A stretch of 64,000 bases of DNA from Bradyrhizobium canariense. Its GTDB lineage: Bacteria > Pseudomonadota > Alphaproteobacteria > Rhizobiales > Xanthobacteraceae. The notes under the pieces are model-generated. The model ran no database searches. It saw only the letters and a list, made by a program, of their open reading frames with translations, and was not told where the DNA came from. Position 1 is the stretch's first letter. Every line of letters starts with the position of its first letter. Shown here piece by piece: positions 1 through 8,466 of the stretch. Location of the stretch: NCBI RefSeq assembly GCF_018130465.1, contig NZ_JAFCKJ010000017.1, positions 1-64,000 of the forward strand, read 5' to 3'. The position numbers and the translations under genes were made by a program.

Positions 1-44
1 GGCTGCAAGCTACTGAAACAATTCCGAGATTTCACTTCCACTAC

Positions 45-77
45 AAGTACAAGCACTGCCACGGGCGGTACGGCTAG
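45..77 (+). other. Candidate att core, secA 3'-end copy (left)
   Basis: These 33 bases encode [10 protein letters not shown] and a stop, identical to the end of secA, but the bases to the left are not secA (the zinc-binding CPCGSGK stretch is absent). The point where identity starts is the natural candidate for the strand-exchange region of the integrase. This is inferred from one side only; the true chromosomal left junction lies outside or at the edge of the window. Confidence 0.5.
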
Positions 78-349
78 CCAATAAGATCAATGGGTTAGAC
101 ATTTCGACTGTTCAAAACTCCGTCGTTTTTGTCTAACTCTTGAAAGCGTTTCGATCCCGGTGGTGCTTGCCGAACTTCAGGGGCCCCACGAATGGACGGC
201 GCTCGCTATCTTGAGGATGGCAAGCTCACGATTTTTCGGCGCAATGGCACCTACTACGCCCGCCTGCGACTTTCACCGGGGAAATACGTCACTCGATCGT
301 TGAAGACGACGGTCGAGGAGATCGCCGTTCAGGCAGGCCGGCGGCTGCT
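45..349 (+). repeat. Left copy of 305-bp inverted repeat
   Basis: Reading this stretch base by base against the reverse complement of 12679-12983 gives no mismatch. It contains the last 10 codons and stop of secA (45-77), the whole secA-integrase gap with a 7-bp inverted motif GTTAGAC/GTCTAAC (about 93-99 and 131-137), and the first 157 bases of the integrase gene. Identity stops sharply on both sides. The two copies face each other and enclose about 12.3 kb. An ordinary integrated element would show short direct repeats, so this arrangement suggests a second, truncated or tandem copy of the same element in opposite orientation, or a rearrangement. Confidence 0.93.
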
Positions 350-410
350 TCGTCCAGGTTGCCTTTGGCCTATCGCGCAGGGTAGCCCGAGGGTGATCGC
401 TTCCCCTTGA
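192..410 (+). pseudogene. Truncated 5' fragment of integrase gene
   Basis: The first 53 residues are identical to the N-terminus of the full integrase encoded at 11676-12836; after base 349 the frame runs into unrelated sequence and stops at 72 residues. The N-terminal arm-binding-like part is kept but the core-binding and catalytic domains are absent, so it cannot act as a recombinase. It lies inside the left inverted repeat and keeps the same upstream sequence as the intact gene, so any integrase promoter there would drive transcription into the island cargo on the + strand. Confidence 0.85.
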
Positions 411-477
411 AGCGCAGCAATTCATTTGCGGAATCCACTTTAGGCTAACTTGCATTCAGCGCACGTTCTCCTCTACG

Positions 478-1041
478 TTGCAGGATCGTCGATTCCATAA
501 ATTGAGCCCGTCATTCGAAATGTCCGAATTAGTGAATATTTGGAGGGAAATTGCCTCAGGAAATCGTTTCGGAGAAACGAAACTCGTCTTTTTTATCGGC
601 TTATGCCTTGGCATCCTTGGGCTTCAGAATAGCCCAGATCAGTCTTTCTCGGCCGCGACCGTAGCACGGGGAGGATCTTCTGCCCTTATGGTTCCGACGC
701 TCATACTGTGCATTCTTCTGGCGCTAATGGCTCTCATTCCTCAGCTGTCTCCCGGAAAAAGCCTGCCGTTCATTTTCCCTAAGAGTAAACGCCTCAACAT
801 CTACTACTTTTTGGATATCGCGAGCCTCAACTCAAGTGCCGAATGGCTTGCACTGACAGGAATTGAGATTTCCGACCGGGAAAAGGCCCGAGCCGCAATG
901 CTCGCCGATCAGACGTACGTTGTGGCGAAAATCGCAGCGAAGAAATTTCTGCTTCTTCGGTACTCGACGATCATTCTCTGTATCGGGTGGGTCGCCTCTT
1001 GGGCACCATTGATCGTAGCCTCACTGAGGAGCTACGTATAA
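478..1041 (+). CDS. Pycsar-effector-like transmembrane protein (PycTM/DUF5706 type)
   Basis: A 187-residue protein if the TTG at 478 is used, 173 residues from the ATG at 520; neither has a good ribosome site. Hydrophobic helices lie near residues 36-51, 69-88 and 162-182. By eye it follows the layout I know for PycTM effectors: an FGETK motif before helix 1 (family FaDtKa), ALIPQL at the end of helix 2, then a cytosolic stretch with NIYYFLDIASL and an amphipathic DQTYVVAKIAAKKF helix leading into helix 3. In that family, binding of a cyclic pyrimidine nucleotide makes the protein disrupt the inner membrane and stop growth. It is the first gene of a four-gene operon ending in a nucleotide cyclase, one base upstream of the kinase gene. 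Family call is pattern recognition, not a search. Confidence 0.7.
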   Translation: MQDRRFHKLSPSFEMSELVNIWREIASGNRFGETKLVFFIGLCLGILGLQNSPDQSFSAATVARGGSSALMVPTLILCILLALMALIPQLSPGKSLPFIFPKSKRLNIYYFLDIASLNSSAEWLALTGIEISDREKARAAMLADQTYVVAKIAAKKFLLLRYSTIILCIGWVASWAPLIVASLRSYV

Positions 1042-1042
1042 C

Positions 1043-3271
1043 GTGAGTGCCTCCAATGACGTAACGACATTAGAGAAATGGCTGGAGACACTACCAACCT
1101 CTGTTGCTTATGACGAACCGAGTCGCGGTTCCCTTTCGCGGCAACAATATCTAGACCAGATTTCTAGGATCACGGAGCCGCCTACCGTCGTACTTGCCTA
1201 TCTTCAAGACGAGAAGCAGGGGGCTGGGCCGTTCCTAACCTTAGCCTACGGAACGCCACCCGGTGCAAAGGAATCTGGGGCTCCGGCACGCATCGCGCTG
1301 AAGAGCGTTGATCCGGAAAACAACGAGATCAAGCTGTCGAGAAGATCGATCGCAAGATTTCTAAAGGAATGCGGCAGCAACTATGAGGGTTCACTGATCT
1401 ATATCTTGCCAGCCAAAGGAAAAATAACCTCGCTGGATCGAAAGCAGAAATTAATCCCCCATGACAGCGCTGGCATTGCCATAGCCTTTCTTCCGCAATC
1501 GACTGAATTGTCGCCGCTCATTTTGATGCAACTGGAGATCACCAGGCGTCAATTCTTTGCCGAGATCGCGAGATCACGAGATGAGCGAGTCGCATCGGCC
1601 CTAAATGAGATGTTGACGCTACTCTCTGAGGGAGCCTCGATCTCTCAAATCTGTGAGCTAACTCAGGAGTATTGTCGATCACGTTCAATCATGCTCTTCG
1701 AGCTGACGGGCAATGAATATATCTGCATAAACGCCGTTTCGGAGAAAGGTCGACGGCGAAAAAAACCGTCCCCCATCCCAGCTCCAATTATCGCTCCGTT
1801 GATCGAAGGTCGCAGGTCAGCCCGAAGCCATGTAGTTGAGAGGCGCATTCCCGACGAGATCATCGCCATCGTTGGCAACTCGCCCTGGATGATAGTGCCT
1901 TGCTCGACCGATGCAGTGAACGTTCTGACCGGTCAGAACACGAAATATGCTCAGTATTTGATTGTAGCGATTGGTAAGCAGAAGGCCGATTATCTCGGTA
2001 ATGATTTTAGCCTGACAGACCTCAACGTGACCGTTAGCTTGGCGTCGCTTCTGTCTACGCACCTCCCCTATGTCAACGTTTCCGCAATACACGGAGACAT
2101 ATCGAATAAGCTAGACCAACGAGGGTTGAGAAATTTTGATCTATCCTGGCTATACAAACAGGCAAAACCCGTAATCCCCGGGCTAAAGGCCATAGCCATT
2201 TTCCCCGAATTTCCCAACATCGACGACGCGAAATTTGAGCCGGAGCCATTCGAGATAGATCATCGATCGGTTTATTATTCAGAAGCGAGCCCGCGCAGCA
2301 ACGGCGCTTGCCTAGCCCACAGTGACATTGGGAAACGCGATCTAAGTTGCATGATTTTCAACGCTTCTACTGAATATCGTAATTCGCAACGCATCGTACT
2401 TTGTTTCGAAGATCAGCTGATCCAATCTGCGCACTTACAACTGCTGGACCCAATCCTTGAACACATCCGCGGCGCATGCGGGGTAATTGACTTTCGAGAA
2501 TACAATCTCGCTACGCAAGCACAAATTCGGCACGTTATCCGTGGGTCCCTTTCGGCCGCCATCTCCGAGGTCGAATTGATCTCGGACCGGGTGCGCATTT
2601 ACTCTCGGATGCCCACTAAGCTAACAAAGCTCTTCGACACCCCCACAATGCGAACCGGGATCTCAGATGCTCTACTATGGCTAAACGAAGCTTATGCACT
2701 GGCCGATGCTCCTCGTTATCTACTGGATAGCTTCGACAAGACGTCGATCCGCTGGTCTGATGTCGATCCCGTCGAGCTTGTAAGGGATACATTGGCCATC
2801 AATCGAGGCGAAATCCGCCGCCGTGGCCTGCGAGTTGAATTGATCGTACATCCGGATATGCGGCGCCGTTGGGTTTCCGCCGACAGAGAATTTCTAAAAA
2901 TCGTCATTTTTAATTTGATCGACAACGCCGTGAAGTATTCTTTCCAGGATCGGCACTTGACTATCGAATTGAGCTTTCTCAAGAGCAATCGTTGGAGGTT
3001 CGAAGTTCAGAACGTCGGCGTCCCAATTGATGAGGATGAGCGACAGAAAATCTTTGATCCATGGGTTCGCTCTTTTCGACAGTACTTGGCCACTCGGCGG
3101 CCGGGCACAGGGCTTGGGCTCGCAGTAAGTCAACGCATCCTACTAGCGCATGACGATACAGCTGTGTTCGACTTCGAATCCGAGCTAATTTCAAAACGGC
3201 CTCCAACGGCCACGACGTCATTCTTCTTTGAATTAGACGCCAAAGGGAAAGGGGAGGCATCTCGGTCGTGA
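1043..3271 (+). CDS. Soluble sensor histidine kinase
   Basis: 742 residues, GTG start at 1043 one base after the preceding stop, with GAGGA 12 bases upstream. No signal peptide or membrane helix, so a cytoplasmic sensor. Residues 1-165 are unassigned; about 185-345 and 375-485 look like two GAF-type sensor domains. A dimerisation helix with the likely phospho-accepting His497 (RHVIRGSLSAA) precedes a HATPase_c domain: N box NLIDNAVKYS at 624-633, G1 variant QNVGVPI near 656-662, and G2 GTGLGLAVSQ at 688-697. The H-box is divergent from the common SHELRTPL form. The stop overlaps the GTG of the receiver gene by 4 bases, so kinase and receiver are translationally coupled. The signal it senses cannot be told from the sequence. 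Confidence 0.85.
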   Translation: MSASNDVTTLEKWLETLPTSVAYDEPSRGSLSRQQYLDQISRITEPPTVVLAYLQDEKQGAGPFLTLAYGTPPGAKESGAPARIALKSVDPENNEIKLSRRSIARFLKECGSNYEGSLIYILPAKGKITSLDRKQKLIPHDSAGIAIAFLPQSTELSPLILMQLEITRRQFFAEIARSRDERVASALNEMLTLLSEGASISQICELTQEYCRSRSIMLFELTGNEYICINAVSEKGRRRKKPSPIPAPIIAPLIEGRRSARSHVVERRIPDEIIAIVGNSPWMIVPCSTDAVNVLTGQNTKYAQYLIVAIGKQKADYLGNDFSLTDLNVTVSLASLLSTHLPYVNVSAIHGDISNKLDQRGLRNFDLSWLYKQAKPVIPGLKAIAIFPEFPNIDDAKFEPEPFEIDHRSVYYSEASPRSNGACLAHSDIGKRDLSCMIFNASTEYRNSQRIVLCFEDQLIQSAHLQLLDPILEHIRGACGVIDFREYNLATQAQIRHVIRGSLSAAISEVELISDRVRIYSRMPTKLTKLFDTPTMRTGISDALLWLNEAYALADAPRYLLDSFDKTSIRWSDVDPVELVRDTLAINRGEIRRRGLRVELIVHPDMRRRWVSADREFLKIVIFNLIDNAVKYSFQDRHLTIELSFLKSNRWRFEVQNVGVPIDEDERQKIFDPWVRSFRQYLATRRPGTGLGLAVSQRILLAHDDTAVFDFESELISKRPPTATTSFFFELDAKGKGEASRS

Positions 3272-3756
3272 AAATCATACATTTAGAAGATGAATGGCCA
3301 AAGGCTCGGTCGCTCGCGCACCAACTTCACGATCGGATCTTTGAATTCCTTCCGCCAGAGTCCGCCGTCGAGCTTGATCTGGTTGAAGAAGAGGACGCGA
3401 GCAGCCGCATTCCGTCAAAGATCGTTGTTAGTCTTGTCGGGCGGCGCCCAGCCCCGATTTTCGAATATCTGTTTGTGGTAGACCTAGACACCTTGAAGGA
3501 TATCGCGACACCTGCGGATTTGGTCATCGTCGATATAATGAGGAACGACAAGAGCGGCCGTTTCGTAAGCATTCTTCCAGCTGTTATGGAGGTGTTTAAC
3601 AGTGGGGAGTTCAGCAGGGACCGTTGGAGATATTTCTCGGCTTATCCAGAAAAGGTCCCGGCTGAGTGTGACCTAGCCGGCCTCACTAAGAAGGAGCACA
3701 CCAAGCTAATTGGTTTCTTGTTCGAAAAAATCTGCGAGCAGCAGCCATGGACATAG
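3268..3756 (+). CDS. Atypical response-regulator receiver protein
   Basis: 162 residues, GTG start inside the kinase stop (GTGA overlap), preceded by a strong GGGGAGG at 3251-3257. It has the receiver landmarks: acidic pair in HLEDE (residues 5-9), a strand ending in the likely phospho-acceptor Asp89 (LVIVDIMR), a Ser near 124 (YFSAYP) and Lys residues at 141-142 (GLTKKEH). An insertion of about 40 residues between helix 1 and the Asp89 strand makes it longer and unlike the usual CheY fold; no output domain is attached. It overlaps the cyclase start by 10 bases. I infer that it passes the kinase signal to the cyclase by protein contact. Confidence 0.65.
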   Translation: MKIIHLEDEWPKARSLAHQLHDRIFEFLPPESAVELDLVEEEDASSRIPSKIVVSLVGRRPAPIFEYLFVVDLDTLKDIATPADLVIVDIMRNDKSGRFVSILPAVMEVFNSGEFSRDRWRYFSAYPEKVPAECDLAGLTKKEHTKLIGFLFEKICEQQPWT

Positions 3757-5027
3757 CAGATGGCTGGTTTTGTTTTGAGAGGCTCGATGACATTCATCGG
3801 CCTCCGCAATTCCAGAGCGTTGAGCTCGACAGTCTATTCTTAGAAAGTTCGCGGATCAAAATCCGAGCTGCTTGGTGCGTCTCGTGCTCAGATCGCAGGC
3901 TAGTTTTCTTTTGGGGGAATCGATCCTTCAAACAAGAGCCGTCACCCGCAGCTAGTCCAAGCATGAGTGGACGATATGGGTATTACCTCCGGAAGTTCAA
4001 ACCTCTGTTTGACAGCTTTGCCTCGGCGAGCAGCGGTCTTCTTTCGTCGAGTTTGTTTGAAATTGGGCACACCACTCCGATAAAGTACGTCGACACAAGG
4101 CCAATCTTCAAAAAATCTGTAATAGAGATTTTCGCTGGACGGGGGTTTCTCTTTTTCTATGCACTAGACGAGGCCGACACCTCTGAAGAAGACTTGCTCG
4201 ACCGGCGGACGTTTCTACTTCGCTGCAGCGAGCGTGGACAAGAAATTTGCCGTGAGGCCCGATATTTCTTTAAACATGTTCCCGCGGACGTCTTAAGAAT
4301 TGAACTCGATAGCAACCGGTTGTTTGAGCAATACTACGGCCCCAGCTCGTTCGATCCGATAAGAGAGCCGCATGTTCCATTCGTCTGGCCGTGGCAACGC
4401 TGCGTGGAAGTCAGAAAAGAGGCACTACACCCACGCGAGATAGAGACGATATCGCTTGTAATGGATATCCGCAACTCTTCGTCTGCAATGTTGCTGACGA
4501 CAGACCCACCGAAATTCTCGATGTTTATCGATAAGGTGGTCGAGAGCGCTCAGGACGCGATTACTCGGCATGGTGGTTACTTCGACAAAGATACAGGTGA
4601 TGGGGTAGTAGGGCATTTCTATCTACCCCCAGATGAAGTCGATGCGGGCGCCGTCGTAAAGCAAGCCCTCCGTGCGTCAAGGTCAATGTCATTGAAGACG
4701 ACTCAGCTTTGTAGAGCGTATCAGGAGAACCTGAGCTTATCGCTCGCCGGCTTAGGCTGTGCGATTGGATTATTTTCGGGCAAGGCTGTTTGGCTTATGT
4801 CCTGGAAGGGAGTGCGAGCAATTGGCAGCTCCGTCGTCAACGCCTCTCGAATCTGCTCAAATGCTAAGTCGGGAGAAATCGGCTACTGCAATGCAATCGC
4901 GAGGGCTCTGACTTCAGGTGCGATAGGATCGGATTCGTTTCCGCTAGATGGCTTCCGGAGGCAAATCGACGTCTCCGAAGTTAGGGGAGCGGCACTTCCG
5001 GAGGCTTCGTTCGTAAAGATCATCTAA
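3747..5027 (+). CDS. Class III nucleotide cyclase, PycC-like
   Basis: 426 residues. Residues 1-225 are an unassigned N-terminal region; 232-400 form a class III cyclase domain. Metal ligands are Asp240 (LVMDIRNSS) and Asp285 (KDTGDGVVGHF); the third conserved block is VRAIGSSVVNASRICS at 356-371, keeping Arg368. Against the usual VNxASR block the Asn appears one place late (Val364, Asn365), an oddity for the residue that normally steadies the transition state. Family members make cAMP or cGMP; Pycsar cyclases make cCMP or cUMP. The product cannot be read from sequence. Its operon partner at 478-1041 resembles a cyclic-nucleotide-gated Pycsar effector, which favours a defence role over ordinary cAMP signalling. 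It is the last gene of the operon and overlaps the receiver gene by 10 bases. Confidence 0.78.
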   Translation: MDIADGWFCFERLDDIHRPPQFQSVELDSLFLESSRIKIRAAWCVSCSDRRLVFFWGNRSFKQEPSPAASPSMSGRYGYYLRKFKPLFDSFASASSGLLSSSLFEIGHTTPIKYVDTRPIFKKSVIEIFAGRGFLFFYALDEADTSEEDLLDRRTFLLRCSERGQEICREARYFFKHVPADVLRIELDSNRLFEQYYGPSSFDPIREPHVPFVWPWQRCVEVRKEALHPREIETISLVMDIRNSSSAMLLTTDPPKFSMFIDKVVESAQDAITRHGGYFDKDTGDGVVGHFYLPPDEVDAGAVVKQALRASRSMSLKTTQLCRAYQENLSLSLAGLGCAIGLFSGKAVWLMSWKGVRAIGSSVVNASRICSNAKSGEIGYCNAIARALTSGAIGSDSFPLDGFRRQIDVSEVRGAALPEASFVKII

Positions 5028-5256
5028 TTGTACTTAGCTATTTGAGCTCGCCGCTGCGATTGACCTTTTATTAATGTGGCGCCTGACTTTTGAAGTGCCG
5101 CGAGCGGGACCAAGCGCCCGGCATAATAGTCGCTGGCCATTCGAGCGTCAGGCTCAATCATGGGAGGCGATTCGCTATCAATAGTCCACGTCCCCACGGA
5201 TTGCGTAGAACAGCGACCCAGGAGCCTATAGCTGCAGGATCTCATAGGAGCGAAAG

Positions 5257-6426
5257 ATGGCTGAGCCGACGATCGCTAAGCGGCCCAAGAAGAGACTTGC
5301 TGTCTTTTTAGATGGTACGTTCAATGCAGTCGATGACAACACGAACGTGTGGCGGCTCAAATCAGTCTGCGCACCAAAAAGCGAAGATGATTCTGAGCAA
5401 CACGTATACTACGCAAGAGGTGTAAACGGATTTTGGGGCGGAACGGTCGGCAAGGGATTGGATGATCTGATCAAAGGTGGCTACGAGTGGCTGATTGACC
5501 AATATGAAGTAGGCGACGAGGTCTTCATCTTCGGTTTTAGTCGTGGTGCCTACGCAGCACGGAGCTTGTCAGGGCTCATTACCAAATGCGGTCTTCTCAA
5601 GTCCGGAGGCGCTCTCGGCGTCAAACAGCTTTATGCGAGATATCAGCGCTCTGAAGCTGACACGATATGGCATCTCTGGGAAAATGGAGACAGCGGTAAG
5701 GATCCCGAGGAACGCCTTTTGGTAAAGTACTCGCAGCGGGTCGCCATCAAGGTAGTGGCGGTTTGGGATACCGTTGGCGCACTCGGTCTGCCGTTCGGCC
5801 ACATCCCGGGGATAAGTCGTTCAAGTTTTGGATGGCTCCATACAGGACTGAGGGTCCCGATAGAGAACGCATATCACGCAATGGCGATCGACGAACATAG
5901 GCGGGCATTTTCCCCGACGCTCTGGACGACTAGAAGGCCGACGGACCCAAACGCTGTTGTAGCCGCTCCTCGGACGCTAGAGAGCGTAGAACAGAGATGG
6001 TTCGTTGGCGCTCACGCCAACGTAGGCGGAGGCTATCCGAGCGACCTCCTTGCTCAAATTCCCCTAAGATGGATGATGAAGAAGGCCTCGTTGCATGGGC
6101 TGACCTTCAAAAATGATGTTGAGCTGGACGGCGACGCACTGAAAGCAGACATTTGCGATTCGTACCGTGAATTTATGTACGGCCTGTACTCAAAATTATC
6201 CAGGCGCTACTACCGGCCGATCGGAGAAGCCCCACAGCCGAATAACGATGGGACGAACACCAACGTGAACGAAACAATAGATGCATCCGTATTTGACCGA
6301 TACAGGACTGATAAGAACTACAGGCCTCGCGGCATTCTTGAATGGGCGAAACGATACCAAATTGAGCCTGCTCAAGTGCTTGGCGCTGTGAGAGCAAATG
6401 AGCCAAGGGCTCACGTTCCAGATTAG
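5257..6426 (+). CDS. DUF2235 alpha/beta-hydrolase (Tle1-like lipase)
   Basis: 389 residues, ATG at 5257 with AGGAG at 5246-5250. The DUF2235 marks are clear: FLDGTFNAVDDNTNVWRL near 17-34, the nucleophile elbow GFSRGAYAAR at 93-102 with Ser95, VWDTVGALG with Asp171, and FVGAHANVGGGY with His253, giving a plausible Ser-Asp-His triad. Family members include phospholipase effectors of type VI secretion, but no vgrG, PAAR or immunity gene is seen here and there is no signal peptide. In this island it more likely acts inside the cell on lipids, perhaps as a toxin or defence effector; that is inference. It sits 229 bases after the cyclase operon and could be a separate unit. Confidence 0.85.
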   Translation: MAEPTIAKRPKKRLAVFLDGTFNAVDDNTNVWRLKSVCAPKSEDDSEQHVYYARGVNGFWGGTVGKGLDDLIKGGYEWLIDQYEVGDEVFIFGFSRGAYAARSLSGLITKCGLLKSGGALGVKQLYARYQRSEADTIWHLWENGDSGKDPEERLLVKYSQRVAIKVVAVWDTVGALGLPFGHIPGISRSSFGWLHTGLRVPIENAYHAMAIDEHRRAFSPTLWTTRRPTDPNAVVAAPRTLESVEQRWFVGAHANVGGGYPSDLLAQIPLRWMMKKASLHGLTFKNDVELDGDALKADICDSYREFMYGLYSKLSRRYYRPIGEAPQPNNDGTNTNVNETIDASVFDRYRTDKNYRPRGILEWAKRYQIEPAQVLGAVRANEPRAHVPD

Positions 6427-6655
6427 AAGCGCGATCGTCTACAGGTGCAGCCGGAGCCCCCCCCCCTTTAATTTTCCTCGAACAGAACAAGAACGCAGAA
6501 GGCTTGCTTCGTCTCCGCTTGCGCTTTTGATATTGTTCAAGCTTTAATTGTGTAGGTGAGGGCCACGTTGGCGGATGTACCGGGACGCCTTTTAACGCAA
6601 TCAACTCCAGCGTGGAGCAGGCGAAGTCACACAGATTGGAGTGCCGGGGAATCGG

Positions 6656-7567
6656 ATGTCGGGCTTTCTCAGTCTGCCTCTCGAACAGACTCTAACCCTT
6701 TTTAGAGAGCTTTCCCGCAGTCCCTTGCTCTTCCCGCTCCTAGTGGTTTTCCTTTGGCGCGGAAGCAATGGAAGCCTTGCTCCCACTATCTTTCCGACGA
6801 TAACGATTTTAGGCCTGTTCTTCTTCGAACCAGCAATTCGATCTGGGGGCCCTTGGCTCTCCTGGTTCGCGCCGACGACCCTCGAATTTCTCGATCCGCA
6901 CACGTGGGTCTCTTCCATGCTTCGAAGCCAGCAGATGGTGCTCGAATTTGTGGAGCAGCACAGTCCCGGGTGGCGTCTAGAGGACTTCATGGTATCGGGA
7001 AGGACCATGACCTATGCGTTTCTCACGTTTTCGACACTGTTACTTAGGTCAGATACTGGAACGTTCAAAGGTCTCTTAGAGTTCACGGGTCTGATAATCG
7101 CGGTCGGAGTCCTCACGATCGCACTCATCTTTGTTTTCATGTTGGGCGCCATTCCTATTCTTCAAAATGCCGACGTGGCAACGGAGGAAGAACTCGCTCG
7201 AAAATCGCGGGTCGCATTGGAGTATCTGGCACGGGTGCCAGAATTGGCAGCAGCGTCAGCAATGCTCCTGTGCTTGTTTGCTGGTCAGGCTGTGAGCTAC
7301 TTGCGATCCGCGACAACCAGTCTTTCCTTCGGTCTAATTCTTCTCAGTGTGATCTATCCTTGCCTGATTCTTGGCGGCGGCATTCTCGGATTCAGCCTCC
7401 TGAGCTTCTGGAAGGGCCTGTTGTTCTTGGCATTTATGATCGTCGGTTATCCCGTCTGCTTAGCATTTACGCGAAGCGACGTCGCTGATGCGACTCTCAT
7501 TAAGCGATACTCCCTTGGCGTTGAGCAGCTCTTTGGAATCTTCCGTTACAAAGGCGGTTATCTATGA
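6656..7567 (+). CDS. Polytopic membrane protein of unknown function
   Basis: 303 residues from the ATG at 6656, which has GGGGA five bases upstream; a GTG at 6641 would add five residues. There are about six to seven hydrophobic segments, including ones near the N-terminal third (LLFPLLVVFLW), the middle (TLALIF-like stretch around residue 155-170) and a run of three near the C-terminus. I do not recognise a family. A polar linker with ATEEELARKSR separates the halves. Its stop overlaps the next gene (ATGA), so the two membrane proteins are made together. Position after the DUF2235 lipase suggests a partner or immunity role, but nothing in the sequence proves it. Confidence 0.65.
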   Translation: MSGFLSLPLEQTLTLFRELSRSPLLFPLLVVFLWRGSNGSLAPTIFPTITILGLFFFEPAIRSGGPWLSWFAPTTLEFLDPHTWVSSMLRSQQMVLEFVEQHSPGWRLEDFMVSGRTMTYAFLTFSTLLLRSDTGTFKGLLEFTGLIIAVGVLTIALIFVFMLGAIPILQNADVATEEELARKSRVALEYLARVPELAAASAMLLCLFAGQAVSYLRSATTSLSFGLILLSVIYPCLILGGGILGFSLLSFWKGLLFLAFMIVGYPVCLAFTRSDVADATLIKRYSLGVEQLFGIFRYKGGYL

Positions 7568-7824
7568 AGATCGTTGTATCTGTAATCTTGCTCGCTGCCG
7601 CTCTCGCTGGCTTCTATTTTCTACAGTGGCCAAATGCCGTTCTGTTTTTGCTCTTCCTTGTAATAGCTTATCCGCCGGCACTTGCTACGACAGTCGCCGA
7701 CGAGATTCCCTCTCGGGACATTGTTCAAATGTATAAAATTGGCGTCTCGCAGATCCCATTCTTGGGCGGGATCATCAGTGCAATCATGGGCACGAACAAC
7801 CGGCAGCGGCGTGACAGGGGCTAG
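7564..7824 (+). CDS. Small two-helix membrane protein
   Basis: 86 residues, ATG overlapping the preceding stop (ATGA). Two hydrophobic helices near residues 2-18 and 20-38, then a polar region with a short hydrophobic GGIISAIMG and a basic C-terminal tail (RQRRDRG). The C-terminal part KIGVSQIPFLGG echoes the end of the preceding protein (RYSLGVEQLFGIF), so the pair may share an origin. Function unknown; co-translated with the upstream membrane protein. Confidence 0.6.
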   Translation: MKIVVSVILLAAALAGFYFLQWPNAVLFLLFLVIAYPPALATTVADEIPSRDIVQMYKIGVSQIPFLGGIISAIMGTNNRQRRDRG

Positions 7825-8043
7825 CCAATCGATCAAGCGGGGGGATTAAAGACCAAAGCTAGCTGCGACCTCATGCCTCTATTTCTAGAACGATCACAGC
7901 CTAACGATCATAGAGAAGCTTTGCTACGACGCTCGACGTAGAACCGACTGAATTCCTTAAGCAACAAAAGCCACAAGCAAACGCTCGTTAGAGTCGGGCG
8001 ACAGCACCTAATGCAGATACCCGGGAGATCGAGAGGATAAATT

Positions 8044-8361
8044 GTGACGGTCGAACTCTACGGAGCCTACAATTCTTGCAGATTACTTGGAACGTCAATT
8101 CAAGTGCCAGCTTTCAGAAGAACGCCGGATGTTCGCCTCTAATCGCTAGGCAGCCGAGGAAACGGTTGCGACTCATCTCGAAGGTGTGGCGGCCCAAGTC
8201 GTTAGGCAGCCCAACGAGCGAGGACGTAGGCGGAAATGTGATCCCGACACAACATTCGCTCTCGTCCAGACTGTGAGGAACTACTGAATGCTCTTGGAAA
8301 ATACGAAGAGCGAAGTCCCGGATGGCTAGACCCTTTAAGGGAGCCCGCTCGCCATCAGTAA
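8044..8361 (+). pseudogene. Decayed small coding sequence
   Basis: Three pieces of coding-like sequence follow one another in different frames: VTVELY from a GTG at 8044, then (after a shift near 8062) ADYLERQFKCQLSEERRM broken by a TAG near 8147, then a stretch ending DPDTTFALVQT, and after another shift near 8270 CEELLNALGKYEERSPGW to a stop at 8359-8361. Each piece is rich in charged and helical residues unlike the alternative frames. I read this as a gene of about 100 codons inactivated by two frameshifts and a stop. Family unknown. The stretch 7825-8043 before it shows no gene; it has only a short direct repeat AACGATCA. Confidence 0.4.
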
Positions 8362-8466
8362 GTTCAATAGCTGAACCGCGTATCGGTCCTGTTGGACAGG
8401 CGATGCAATACTTTTGTATCTTTAGCGGGCCCGCTTTGCTTGATGCAAGCACCACTGGAATTCACG

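Noticed and set aside
1-77. Open frame through the left edge ending in the SecA tail codons
   Set aside because: Residues before the core do not match SecA and lack the zinc ligands, so it is not a second secA.
5257-6426. DUF2235 protein as a type VI secretion effector
   Set aside because: No vgrG, PAAR, hcp or adaptor gene nearby and no export signal.
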